Assembly: GCF_937873925.1 (NCBI RefSeq) | Contig: NZ_CALNAT010000040.1 | Span: forward strand, 1 to 23,332 | Direction: 5' to 3' | Length of the DNA: 23,332 bases | From: an uncultured Proteiniphilum sp. | Lineage (GTDB): Bacteria; Bacteroidota; Bacteroidia; Bacteroidales; Dysgonomonadaceae | Shown: in pieces, positions 8,649 through 15,562 of the stretch | Position numbering within the stretch: position 1 is the stretch's first letter | Layout: every line of letters begins with the position of its first letter | Program-made: the position numbers and the translations under genes | Notes under the pieces: model-generated | What the model was told of the DNA's origin: nothing | Seen by the model: the letters and a program-made list of their open reading frames with translations, nothing else | Database searches by the model: none

Positions 8649-8706
8649 AAAAAGAAAAGACTACTGATACGACAATATGAATAACTTTATTAAAATTTCT
8701 ACGCAA

Positions 8707-10692
8707 ATGAAAACTCAAAAAAATGAAAAACGGTTGCTGATAACCTTGATTATCTTCATGATCATTGTCGGGTTGTCATCATGCAGGCCGAAATCAGCCA
8801 CAAGCGCTTTTAGTGAAGATGCGGCAGTAAAAACGTATGTCGCACCGGGAGAATATGATGAATTTTATAATTTTGTTTCGGGAGGTTTCAGTGGGCAACT
8901 CGCCGTATACGGTCTTCCGTCAGGCAGGTTACTTAAGGTCATTCCCGTATTCTCCGTGAACGCAGAAAACGGATGGGGGTTCAGCGAAGAGACAAAACCT
9001 ATGCTGAACACCTCATTCGGGGAGGTTCCCTGGGACGATTCGCACCATCCCAACCTATCCATGACCAATGGTGAATACGACGGCCGGTGGGTGTTTATCA
9101 ACGCCAACAATACCCCACGCGTAGCCCGCATTGACCTGAAGACCTTTAAAACGGTAGAAATGCTGGAACTGCCCAACAGTGCCGGAAACCACTCCTCTAC
9201 ATTTGTGACGGAGAACACCGAATATGTCGTGGCCGGAACACGGTTCAGCGTTCCCCCCGATTATACCGACGGCGATGTTCCCATCACCAGTTATAAGGAA
9301 AATTTCAAGGGACACATCAGTTTCATCAGCGTAGATCCTGTGACAGGTGAAATGAAGATCGCCTTCCAGTTAGCGGTACCCGGCTTTAATTACGACCTCG
9401 CCCACCCCGGAAAAGGAAAATCGCACGGATGGTTCTTCTTCACCTGTTATAATTCGGAACAGGCCCACACTCATCTGGAAGTGAACGCTTCCCAAAACGA
9501 TAAGGACTTTGTTTTAGCCGTCAACTGGAAAAAGATCGAGGAACTTCTGAAAGCGGGTAAGGGACAGAAAGTAAAGAGCCGGTATGCACATAATATGTAC
9601 GACGAGAAAACCCATACGGCCACTTCCGGGATTTTTGAGGAAACTACAGTGCTGAATGTCGAAGATCTAAAAGATTGTCTGTATTACATTCCGTGTCCGA
9701 AATCGCCGCACGGCATTGATGTCGATCCCTCCGGAGAATATATCATTGCCAGCGGAAAACTGGCCACGGGCATTCCGGTATTCAGTTTCGACAAGATCAA
9801 GAAAGCGATTGAAGAAAAGGCTTTTGAAGGTGAAACAGGAGGAATCAACATCATCAATTATGAAGCCGCCCTGTATGGCGAAGTGCAAAATCCCGGATTG
9901 GGCGCATTACATACCGAATTCGATGAAAAGGGAAATGCTTATACCAGCTTTTTCGTCTCGTCTGAAATAGTGAAATGGAACGTAAAAGACTTACAGGTAT
10001 TGGATAGGATACCCTCCACCTATTCCATCGGACACCTCTCGGTAATGGGCGGAGATACCAAAAAACCTTACGGGAAATACCTGGTCGCTTACAATAAAAT
10101 CACCAAAGACCGCTTCTTACCCACTGGACCCGAACTGGCCCAATGCGCCCAGTTGATCGACATCAGCGGGGATAAAATGAAACTACTCCTCGATTTCCCA
10201 ACCATCGGAGAGCCTCATTATGCCGTGGGCATACCCGCCGAAATGATCAAAGAGCAGCAAAAGCAGTTCTACGATCTCGCCGAAAACCAGCATCCCTACG
10301 TAGCCAAATCTGAAAAAGAGGCGAAAGTAGTAAAAGAAGGCAACGTGGTACATATATATATGACGGCTATACGTTCCCACATGGCTCCCGATAATATCGA
10401 AGGAATAATGTTAGGGGATACCGTCTATTTCCACCTGACCAATATCGAACAGGAGTGGGATATTCCTCATGGTTTTGCTGTAAAGGGAAATACGAACGCC
10501 GAATTGTTGGTGATGCCCGGTGAAACACAGACGTTGAAATGGGTGCCCGGCAGGACAGGTATTTTCTCCTTCTACTGCACCGATTTTTGCAGCGCGCTGC
10601 ATCAGGAAATGCAAGGCTATGTGCGCGTTTCCGCCAAAGGGAGCAACGTTCCACTGTCTTATACATTAGATGACAAAACTACCGGTAAATAA
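8707..10692 (+). CDS. nosZ: Nitrous oxide reductase, clade II, predicted lipoprotein
   Basis: The terminal enzyme of denitrification, reducing N2O to N2 outside the cytoplasmic membrane. 661 residues from the Met at 8707. An in-frame Met at 8677 adds ten residues ahead of the K/R-rich signal and is less likely. The signal is Sec-type with lipobox GLSSC (Cys26) and no twin-arginine, as expected for clade II. CuZ ligand regions: DDSHHPNLS (His113/114), AHPGKGKSHGWFFF, SPHGIDVDPSGEY (His335), LHTEFDEKGNAYTSFF, GHLSVMGG and GEPHYAVGIP. The C-terminal cupredoxin domain has the complete CuA set: PHGF and C-TDF-C-SAL-H-QE-M (Cys624, Cys628, His632, Met635). All metal ligands look intact, so it should be active if matured by NosDFYL. 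It is followed by a strong hairpin and then the accessory genes. Confidence 0.97.
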   Translation: MKTQKNEKRLLITLIIFMIIVGLSSCRPKSATSAFSEDAAVKTYVAPGEYDEFYNFVSGGFSGQLAVYGLPSGRLLKVIPVFSVNAENGWGFSEETKPMLNTSFGEVPWDDSHHPNLSMTNGEYDGRWVFINANNTPRVARIDLKTFKTVEMLELPNSAGNHSSTFVTENTEYVVAGTRFSVPPDYTDGDVPITSYKENFKGHISFISVDPVTGEMKIAFQLAVPGFNYDLAHPGKGKSHGWFFFTCYNSEQAHTHLEVNASQNDKDFVLAVNWKKIEELLKAGKGQKVKSRYAHNMYDEKTHTATSGIFEETTVLNVEDLKDCLYYIPCPKSPHGIDVDPSGEYIIASGKLATGIPVFSFDKIKKAIEEKAFEGETGGINIINYEAALYGEVQNPGLGALHTEFDEKGNAYTSFFVSSEIVKWNVKDLQVLDRIPSTYSIGHLSVMGGDTKKPYGKYLVAYNKITKDRFLPTGPELAQCAQLIDISGDKMKLLLDFPTIGEPHYAVGIPAEMIKEQQKQFYDLAENQHPYVAKSEKEAKVVKEGNVVHIYMTAIRSHMAPDNIEGIMLGDTVYFHLTNIEQEWDIPHGFAVKGNTNAELLVMPGETQTLKWVPGRTGIFSFYCTDFCSALHQEMQGYVRVSAKGSNVPLSYTLDDKTTGK

Positions 10693-10699
10693 ATTCCAG

Positions 10700-10730
10700 C
10701 AGGGGGAAGCACTCCTTCCCCCTGTTTCTT
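10700..10730 (+). terminator. Intrinsic terminator-like hairpin between nosZ and the nosL fusion
   Basis: CAGGGGGAAG (10700-10709) pairs perfectly over 10 bp with CTTCCCCCTG (10715-10724), with a 5-nt loop and TTTCTT following. It lies 8 nt past the nosZ stop and 18 nt before the next start codon. It may partly terminate or stabilise the nosZ message, so that nosZ is made in excess of the accessory genes. Confidence 0.75.
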
Positions 10731-10747
10731 AACGAACAATATACATT

Positions 10748-11761
10748 ATGAGTAAAAATAAGATATCCACTCTATCAAGGGTTTTATTGATCCTGTGCGC
10801 CGTTTTACTTGCCGCATCCATTTTCGTTCCGTTGTGGAGAATCGAATTATCGGCTCCCCAATATCCCGAAGGACTGGTATTGCAGTTATATCCCGATAAA
10901 ATAGGAGGAGACGTAGATGCCATTAACGGCCTCAACCATTATATCGGCATGCAAACCTTGCATACTGAAAACTTTATAGAGTTTACCGTATTACCCTACA
11001 TTTTAGGGGCATTGGCCCTATTGATCCTTGTGACCGCCATCCTGAAAAGCCGGAAAATGTCGTTGATAAGTTTCATTTTATTCATCATTTTCGGTATTGT
11101 TTCCCTGTTTGATTTTTATCGGTGGAATTACAACTACGGCCACAACCTGGATCCGTCGGCAGCCATACAAGTTCCCGGCATGTCTTATTCACCACCGGTT
11201 TTAGGATATAAACAACTCCTTAATTTCGGCGCTTATTCCATTCCCGATATCGGAGGCATGCTGATTATCGCAGTCGCTTTAATACTGGCTTTTGTCATCT
11301 TCAAGGAGTACCGCATCCATAGAATTTTCAGAAAAAAACGAGCTGCCGCCATATTCCTCCCCTTGCTGACCCCACTCTTCCTCTCCTGCGTAAACGACAA
11401 TGCCCGGCCCGTGCGACTGAACCAGGACGAATGTGAAGAATGCAGGATGACTATCGTCGACCCCAAGTTCGATACGCAAATCATCACCGAGAAAGGCCGC
11501 TGTCTGAAATTCGACGATCTTTCCTGTCTTATCCGTTACACGAAGGAAAATAAAGACATAAAAATAAGGAAGACTTATGTTTCCGATTATTTAAAAGAAG
11601 ACCATTTCATAGAAGCTGAAACAGCATCTTATATTAAGGGAGGAGAAGTTAAAAGTCCGATGAATGCCAATATAGCCGCTTTCGAAACCCGCGAGGAAGC
11701 GGAAGAGGTAGCGAAACAACTCAATGCGGAAATCGTTTCATGGGAAGATATCGATTTTTAA
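10748..11761 (+). CDS. nosL: Membrane protein fused to NosL copper chaperone
   Basis: 337 residues in two parts. Residues 1-190 have about four hydrophobic helices (near 8-30, 80-100, 104-123, 168-188). Between helices 1 and 2 lies LWRIELSAPQYPEGL and NGLNHYIGMQTLH, a pattern I associate with a separate membrane protein in Bacteroidota nos clusters. Residues ~195-214 read KKRAAAIFLPLLTPLFLSC, which looks like a lipoprotein signal peptide in mid-protein. The rest is a NosL domain: DECEECRMTIVDPKF (Cys229, Cys232, Met234), then TEKGRCLKFDDLSCL. NosL is known to bind Cu(I) and deliver copper for NosZ assembly. I see no internal start codon with a convincing context, so I read this as a true fusion. 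The 3' end overlaps nosD by 22 nt. Confidence 0.88.
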   Translation: MSKNKISTLSRVLLILCAVLLAASIFVPLWRIELSAPQYPEGLVLQLYPDKIGGDVDAINGLNHYIGMQTLHTENFIEFTVLPYILGALALLILVTAILKSRKMSLISFILFIIFGIVSLFDFYRWNYNYGHNLDPSAAIQVPGMSYSPPVLGYKQLLNFGAYSIPDIGGMLIIAVALILAFVIFKEYRIHRIFRKKRAAAIFLPLLTPLFLSCVNDNARPVRLNQDECEECRMTIVDPKFDTQIITEKGRCLKFDDLSCLIRYTKENKDIKIRKTYVSDYLKEDHFIEAETASYIKGGEVKSPMNANIAAFETREEAEEVAKQLNAEIVSWEDIDF

Positions 11762-12993
11762 ATTCCTGCTTTCTCTTTCTTATCAACTGCGGTTTTGCCT
11801 TTCACCTTACCGCCGGCACCGTTCATGTCGGAAAGGAAGGGCATACCAACAGCATTGCGGGAGCCCTACAAACGGTGGAGGTGGGCGATAGTGTCATCGT
11901 TCATGAAGGCGTATATCACGAAACGCTTGTCATCACCATTCCGGTCGTTTTAAAAGGAGTCGGCTCTCCCGTTATTGATGGTGGCAACCAAGTCGATGTA
12001 GTTTCTATCTTCGCAGATAGTGTTGTTGTGGAAGGATTTATCATTGCCAATTCGGGAAAGTCATCGCTAAAAGATTATTGCGGATTAAAAATAAACAAGG
12101 GAGTCGCCGGTGTAGTTGTCAACAATAATATATTTACGGATAACTCCATCGGGATATTCATTCAAGCGGCGGAAGATTGCCGGATAACAAACAACCGGAT
12201 AAACACTTCCCTTGCGGAAGGGCCTCTTATCGGAAACGCCATTCACTGCTGGAAGAGCAAAAATCTTGCAATAGAAGGCAATCATATCCGCAGGCACAGG
12301 GACGGTATCTATCTCGAATTCGTTTCCAATTCTATTATCCGGCATAATAATGTCGCAAAATGTTTGAGATACGGCCTGCATTTCATGTTCTCCAATGAAG
12401 ATGATTACCTTTATAATATATTCCGCGAAAACGGAGCCGGAGTGGCGGTTATGTTTTCCAGCCACATCAATATGCTGTACAATACTTTCGACAATAACAA
12501 GGGGGGAGCCTCTTACGGGCTTCTCCTCAAGGATATCTCTTACGGTAAAATTGCCGGTAACAGGTTCACTCGAAATACGGTGGGCATATTCATGGATGGT
12601 GGTCTGTCACTCACTCTGCAAGAGAACGTTTTCAGCGAGAACGGATGGGCATTGCGCCTGATGGCAAGCAGTGTCGAAAATAGTTTTACGCGAAACAATT
12701 TTTTGGGAAATACCTTCGATGTCATCACCAACGGCGCTTCTGAAAAAAATTATTTCAGTGAAAATTACTGGGATAAATATAAAGGATACGATCTTAACCG
12801 CGATGGCATAGGCGATGTCCCCTACCATCCGTTGAGCTTATTCGCTGTTATTTCGGAATATACGCCCGCGGCTATGTTGTTTTTCCGCAGTTTTCTGGTC
12901 AATCTGTTGGAACAGGCCGAAAGGATCATTCCTACCGTAACTCCCCGGAATTTTGCAGATAACAAGCCAGCGATCAGACAATATGCCTTATGA
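11740..12993 (+). CDS. nosD: NosD, periplasmic copper-site maturation protein
   Basis: 417 residues. It begins with a signal peptide (MGRYRFLNSCFLFLINCGFA), which supports the start at 11740 even though it lies inside the end of the nosL fusion gene. The body is a right-handed parallel beta-helix of the CASH/NosD type with many short N-rich rungs, for example VVNNNIFTDNSIGIFIQ, ITNNRINTS, HRDGIYLEFVSNSIIRHNN and LYNTFDNNKGGASYGLLL. The C-terminal block YFSENYWDKYKGYDLNRDG, then IGDVPYHP, is the usual NosD ending. NosD works outside the membrane with the NosFY transporter to assemble the CuZ cluster of NosZ. It overlaps nosF by 4 nt (ATGA), a sign of translational coupling. Confidence 0.95.
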   Translation: MGRYRFLNSCFLFLINCGFAFHLTAGTVHVGKEGHTNSIAGALQTVEVGDSVIVHEGVYHETLVITIPVVLKGVGSPVIDGGNQVDVVSIFADSVVVEGFIIANSGKSSLKDYCGLKINKGVAGVVVNNNIFTDNSIGIFIQAAEDCRITNNRINTSLAEGPLIGNAIHCWKSKNLAIEGNHIRRHRDGIYLEFVSNSIIRHNNVAKCLRYGLHFMFSNEDDYLYNIFRENGAGVAVMFSSHINMLYNTFDNNKGGASYGLLLKDISYGKIAGNRFTRNTVGIFMDGGLSLTLQENVFSENGWALRLMASSVENSFTRNNFLGNTFDVITNGASEKNYFSENYWDKYKGYDLNRDGIGDVPYHPLSLFAVISEYTPAAMLFFRSFLVNLLEQAERIIPTVTPRNFADNKPAIRQYAL

Positions 12994-13706
12994 TTACGAT
13001 TAGAAACTTACATAAGTATTATCAGAAACTACATGTGCTGAAAAATATCAACCTGGAGTTCGACGATGAGAAGAGATGCATAGCCCTGATAGGCCCTAAT
13101 GCATGCGGGAAAACAACCCTCATCAAATGTATGCTGGATCTGGTGACCCCACAAGCGGGCGAAATTATCATCTCCGGCCGCAACGTCCGCAACAATTGCG
13201 AAATACGGAGGCTTATCGGCTTCATGCCGCAGACAGCCAACTTCCCGAAATATTTATCCGTGGAGAATACTTTCCGCCTGATCCGGTCTGTAAGAGCGGA
13301 AAACAACGATACGGACGAAGAGCTATACCGGTTGTTTCGACTCGACCGGATCGAGACCAAAAGGATGGGAACCCTCTCCGGAGGAACCGTTCAGAAAGTA
13401 AGCGCTACGCTGGCCTTCATGTTCCATCCGCAAATAATTATTCTGGACGAACCCTTCGCAGGCCTTGATCCCTTAGCGTCGGCCATCCTGAAGGAAAAGA
13501 TTCTGAAAGAAAAGGGAAAAGAAAAGCTTATATTTATTACTTCCCACGTTTTGAGCGAATTAGACAACCTCGCTTCTCATATCGTATTTATGGACGAAGG
13601 AAAAGTATTGTTTTATAAATCGGTTCATACTCTTTTGGAGGATACGGGCGAATATACGATTGCAAATGCCGTCATGAAAATTCTTATACAAACGGAACAT
13701 GAATAA
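12990..13706 (+). CDS. nosF: NosF, ABC transporter ATPase for NosZ maturation
   Basis: A 238-residue ABC ATPase. Walker A is GPNACGKTT, where most family members have GPNGAGKT; the GK-T core is intact. Next come a Q-loop region (GFMPQTANFPKYLS), signature LSGGTVQKVS, Walker B IIILDEP with D-loop AGLDP, and switch His in FITSHVLSEL. NosF supplies ATP hydrolysis on the cytoplasmic face for NosY and passes conformational change to NosD. The gene starts within the nosD stop and overlaps nosY by 8 nt, so nosD, nosF and nosY form one translational unit. Confidence 0.95.
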   Translation: MITIRNLHKYYQKLHVLKNINLEFDDEKRCIALIGPNACGKTTLIKCMLDLVTPQAGEIIISGRNVRNNCEIRRLIGFMPQTANFPKYLSVENTFRLIRSVRAENNDTDEELYRLFRLDRIETKRMGTLSGGTVQKVSATLAFMFHPQIIILDEPFAGLDPLASAILKEKILKEKGKEKLIFITSHVLSELDNLASHIVFMDEGKVLFYKSVHTLLEDTGEYTIANAVMKILIQTEHE

Positions 13707-14469
13707 TATAGCCAGGATCATATTCTTCGATATCCTGAAAAGTAAAATAACCCTTATTTATTTTATCGTCCTCTCCCTGGTTTCATGGATATCCTTTCTG
13801 CTTGAAGACAGTGTTTCCAAAGGACTGCTAACCGTGATGTATATTGTTCTTTTCAGCGTACCGCTTATGGCGTTGCTATATTCTACCATATACATTTATA
13901 ACAGTAAGGAATTTATCACACTATTATTGAGTCAACCCATCAAAAGAGGCAATCTTTGGAGCAGTCTCTACGCGGGAGTTTCGGCCAGCCTGTGCCTGGC
14001 ATTTCTGTTAGGCGCCGGCATCCCGATCATCGTGTATTCTTTTGATGCTACCGGATTCCTGCTTCTTGCCATGGGAACAGGCATAACGCTTGTATCCGTA
14101 TCCCTGGCTTTTTTGATCGCCGTATTGACCGATGACAAATCCGTTGGAATAGGGCTTTCCATCCTCTTATGGCTGTTCTTCACTCTGCTCTATGACGCGG
14201 TCATGATGTTTCTGCTGTTTCAATTCAGCGATTATCCCATAGAAGCTTTGACGGTACTTCTGCTGATGCTTAATCCCGTAGACCTGGCTCGATTGCAAAT
14301 AATGTTCAGGTTGGACATCTCCGCTATGCTGGGTTACTCGGGAGCCGTATTTACCGATTTTCTGGGAACAACCTTGAGTACGGTACTCTCTTTTGTCTTA
14401 TTAATCGCCTGGATGGTGGCTCCTTACCGGCTTTCCTTAAAAATATTCCGCAAAAAAGATATCGTCTGA
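13699..14469 (+). CDS. nosY: NosY, ABC-2 type permease for NosZ maturation
   Basis: 256 residues, highly hydrophobic, with about six membrane helices. Near the N-terminus is a short amphipathic stretch (MNNIARIIFFDILKSKITL), then helices starting at IYFIVLSLVSW and LTVMYIVLFSVPLMALL. The conserved segment NSKEFITLLLSQPIKRG is typical of NosY-like ABC-2 permeases. Later helices include LLAMGTGITLVSVSLAFLIA, and MLNPVDLARLQIMF is another family-type block. It partners with NosF and NosD. It is the last gene of the cluster: no nosG, nosH, nosC or cytochrome gene follows. The opposite-strand lipoprotein gene converges on it. Confidence 0.94.
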   Translation: MNNIARIIFFDILKSKITLIYFIVLSLVSWISFLLEDSVSKGLLTVMYIVLFSVPLMALLYSTIYIYNSKEFITLLLSQPIKRGNLWSSLYAGVSASLCLAFLLGAGIPIIVYSFDATGFLLLAMGTGITLVSVSLAFLIAVLTDDKSVGIGLSILLWLFFTLLYDAVMMFLLFQFSDYPIEALTVLLLMLNPVDLARLQIMFRLDISAMLGYSGAVFTDFLGTTLSTVLSFVLLIAWMVAPYRLSLKIFRKKDIV

Positions 14470-14530
14470 ACAGTCATGTTACACTCATTTTTGTCCATAC
14501 ATTCCGGAGTATCCATCCCTTCTTCCCAAT

Positions 14531-14580
14531 AAAAAAACCGGTATCTCCTTCCATAGCATGCATTGAAAGAAGATACCGGC
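14531..14580 (-). terminator. Intrinsic terminator of the Big2-like lipoprotein gene
   Basis: On the minus strand CCGGTATCT (14571-14579) pairs with AGATACCGG (14538-14546) over 9 bp. Partial pairing extends inward (CTTTC with GGAAG), and a run of seven T follows directly. It sits 22 nt past the stop of the minus-strand lipoprotein gene. In the plus direction there is no T-tract, so nos transcripts would be stopped here less efficiently. Confidence 0.85.
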
Positions 14581-14601
14581 AAAGTAAAAACCTATTTCCG
14601 G

Positions 14602-15351
14602 TTACTCCGTCTCCGCCGTCAACGGGGCAACGCAAAGTCCTGATTTACCGTCTGCCGCAAAGGCAATCCAGTAAGTATCCGGAGTTCCTTCTTCATCGTC
14701 AGCCGGTTCGGCTTGGACAAGCCTCCATGAAGTTACGTTGTAGTCGGTGCTTTCGCCATCCACCGTCACCGTCAGTTTACCTGCCACGGCCGGTGACTCC
14801 AGGGTAGAAGCGGTCTCGCTTTCGCCCCCGATTTTATCGTTGGTGTCCTGAAAAGTCAACACGAAAGATTCTTCTTCCGCCTCTTCTTCCGCTTCGTTTG
14901 TCCATGTAAAGGTTACCGTTTTGTCTTCCGTCTTACTCAACTCGTAAAGGCCGGCGTCGATACCCTGCACCTTCTCAAATGCCTCTCCCCATGACACCCT
15001 CACAGTGGCATCCTCTTTTTCGGCCTCATAGGGATCTTCTTTTACGGCCACGGCTATGATAGCCTCCAAACCGTTCTTATCGATTACTTTCACCGTGGTA
15101 TTGCCTACTTTCAGACCTTTGATGGTTATATCACTGCCCCCCACTGTTGCTCCGGCGACCGTCTCATCAGCAGGTGTAGCTTTATAGGGAGTTTCTCCTC
15201 CGCTCACTTTCACGACAGTTTCCTCACCAATGAACAGGTCAATGCTATTCTTATCCAAAGTCAATTTCGGATCACTTTCATCATTCTCACACGCGGTAAA
15301 AAACGCACCTGACAGTATCAGGCTCAATAAATAAATGGAAATTCTTTTCAT
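14602..15351 (-). CDS. Lipoprotein with Big2-like domain, function unknown
   Basis: 249 residues. The signal peptide is MKRISIYLLSLILSGAFFTAC with lipobox FTAC (Cys21). The next residues, ENDESD, are acidic, resembling the signal that sends Bacteroidota lipoproteins to the cell surface. Residues ~28-105 look like a bacterial Ig-like (Big2) domain: LTLDKNSIDLFIGEETVVKV, then DITIKGLKVGNTTVKVID. The rest (~110-249) is a beta-rich, very acidic region (EAEEEAEEES) ending CVAPLTAETE; I do not recognise its family. It is convergent with the nos cluster and has its own terminator, so it is not part of that operon. A link to N2O respiration has no support beyond position. Confidence 0.8.
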   Translation of the reverse strand: MKRISIYLLSLILSGAFFTACENDESDPKLTLDKNSIDLFIGEETVVKVSGGETPYKATPADETVAGATVGGSDITIKGLKVGNTTVKVIDKNGLEAIIAVAVKEDPYEAEKEDATVRVSWGEAFEKVQGIDAGLYELSKTEDKTVTFTWTNEAEEEAEEESFVLTFQDTNDKIGGESETASTLESPAVAGKLTVTVDGESTDYNVTSWRLVQAEPADDEEGTPDTYWIAFAADGKSGLCVAPLTAETE

Positions 15352-15482
15352 AATAACTCTCTTTTTTAATAGTTAAAAAATAGTGTAATCTGTGTGGTTG
15401 AGATCTCGTATACACATAAGGAAAGACGAAAACAACGAAGGAAACGTTGCATGGCCCTTAGGTTTTTAACCATGCTTAACTC

Positions 15483-15511
15483 ATTTGCAACTCCGTTTGA
15501 CGGAGGCAAAT
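15483..15511. repeat. Strong inverted repeat, possible terminator of the receiver/PPDK-N gene
   Basis: ATTTGC-AA-CTCCG pairs with CGGAG-GCAAAT around loop TTTGA: 11 bp with a two-base bulge. It lies about 50 nt past the stop of the minus-strand gene at 15563-18547. Neither side has a good T-tract, so termination is uncertain. A weaker inverted repeat, GCATGG/CCATGC, lies at 15449-15475. Nothing else is evident in the gap 15352-15562. Confidence 0.45.
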
Positions 15512-15562
15512 TTCCTATTCTTCATTCACAGAAAGCTGTTTATCAATACGTAAGGTTAGAAG

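Larger units (their letters stand above)
7742..8706. other. AT-rich intergenic region between A2M-like gene and nosZ
   Basis: About 0.97 kb without a supportable gene. 7799-7910 holds the two repeat copies. 7911-8430 is strongly AT-rich; I see only short, compositionally biased open frames, the longest 72 codons at 7959-8177, with no recognisable family. 8470-8648 is more GC-rich and carries complementary arms, described separately. No clear FNR/CRP-type palindrome was found before nosZ. Confidence 0.6.

Noticed and set aside
8467..8718. 83-codon minus-strand open frame with hydrophobic runs, overlapping the nosZ start
   Set aside because: It is antisense to the nosZ signal region and the complementary arms. 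It has no recognisable family or promoter, and the hydrophobicity follows from the pyrimidine-rich strand.
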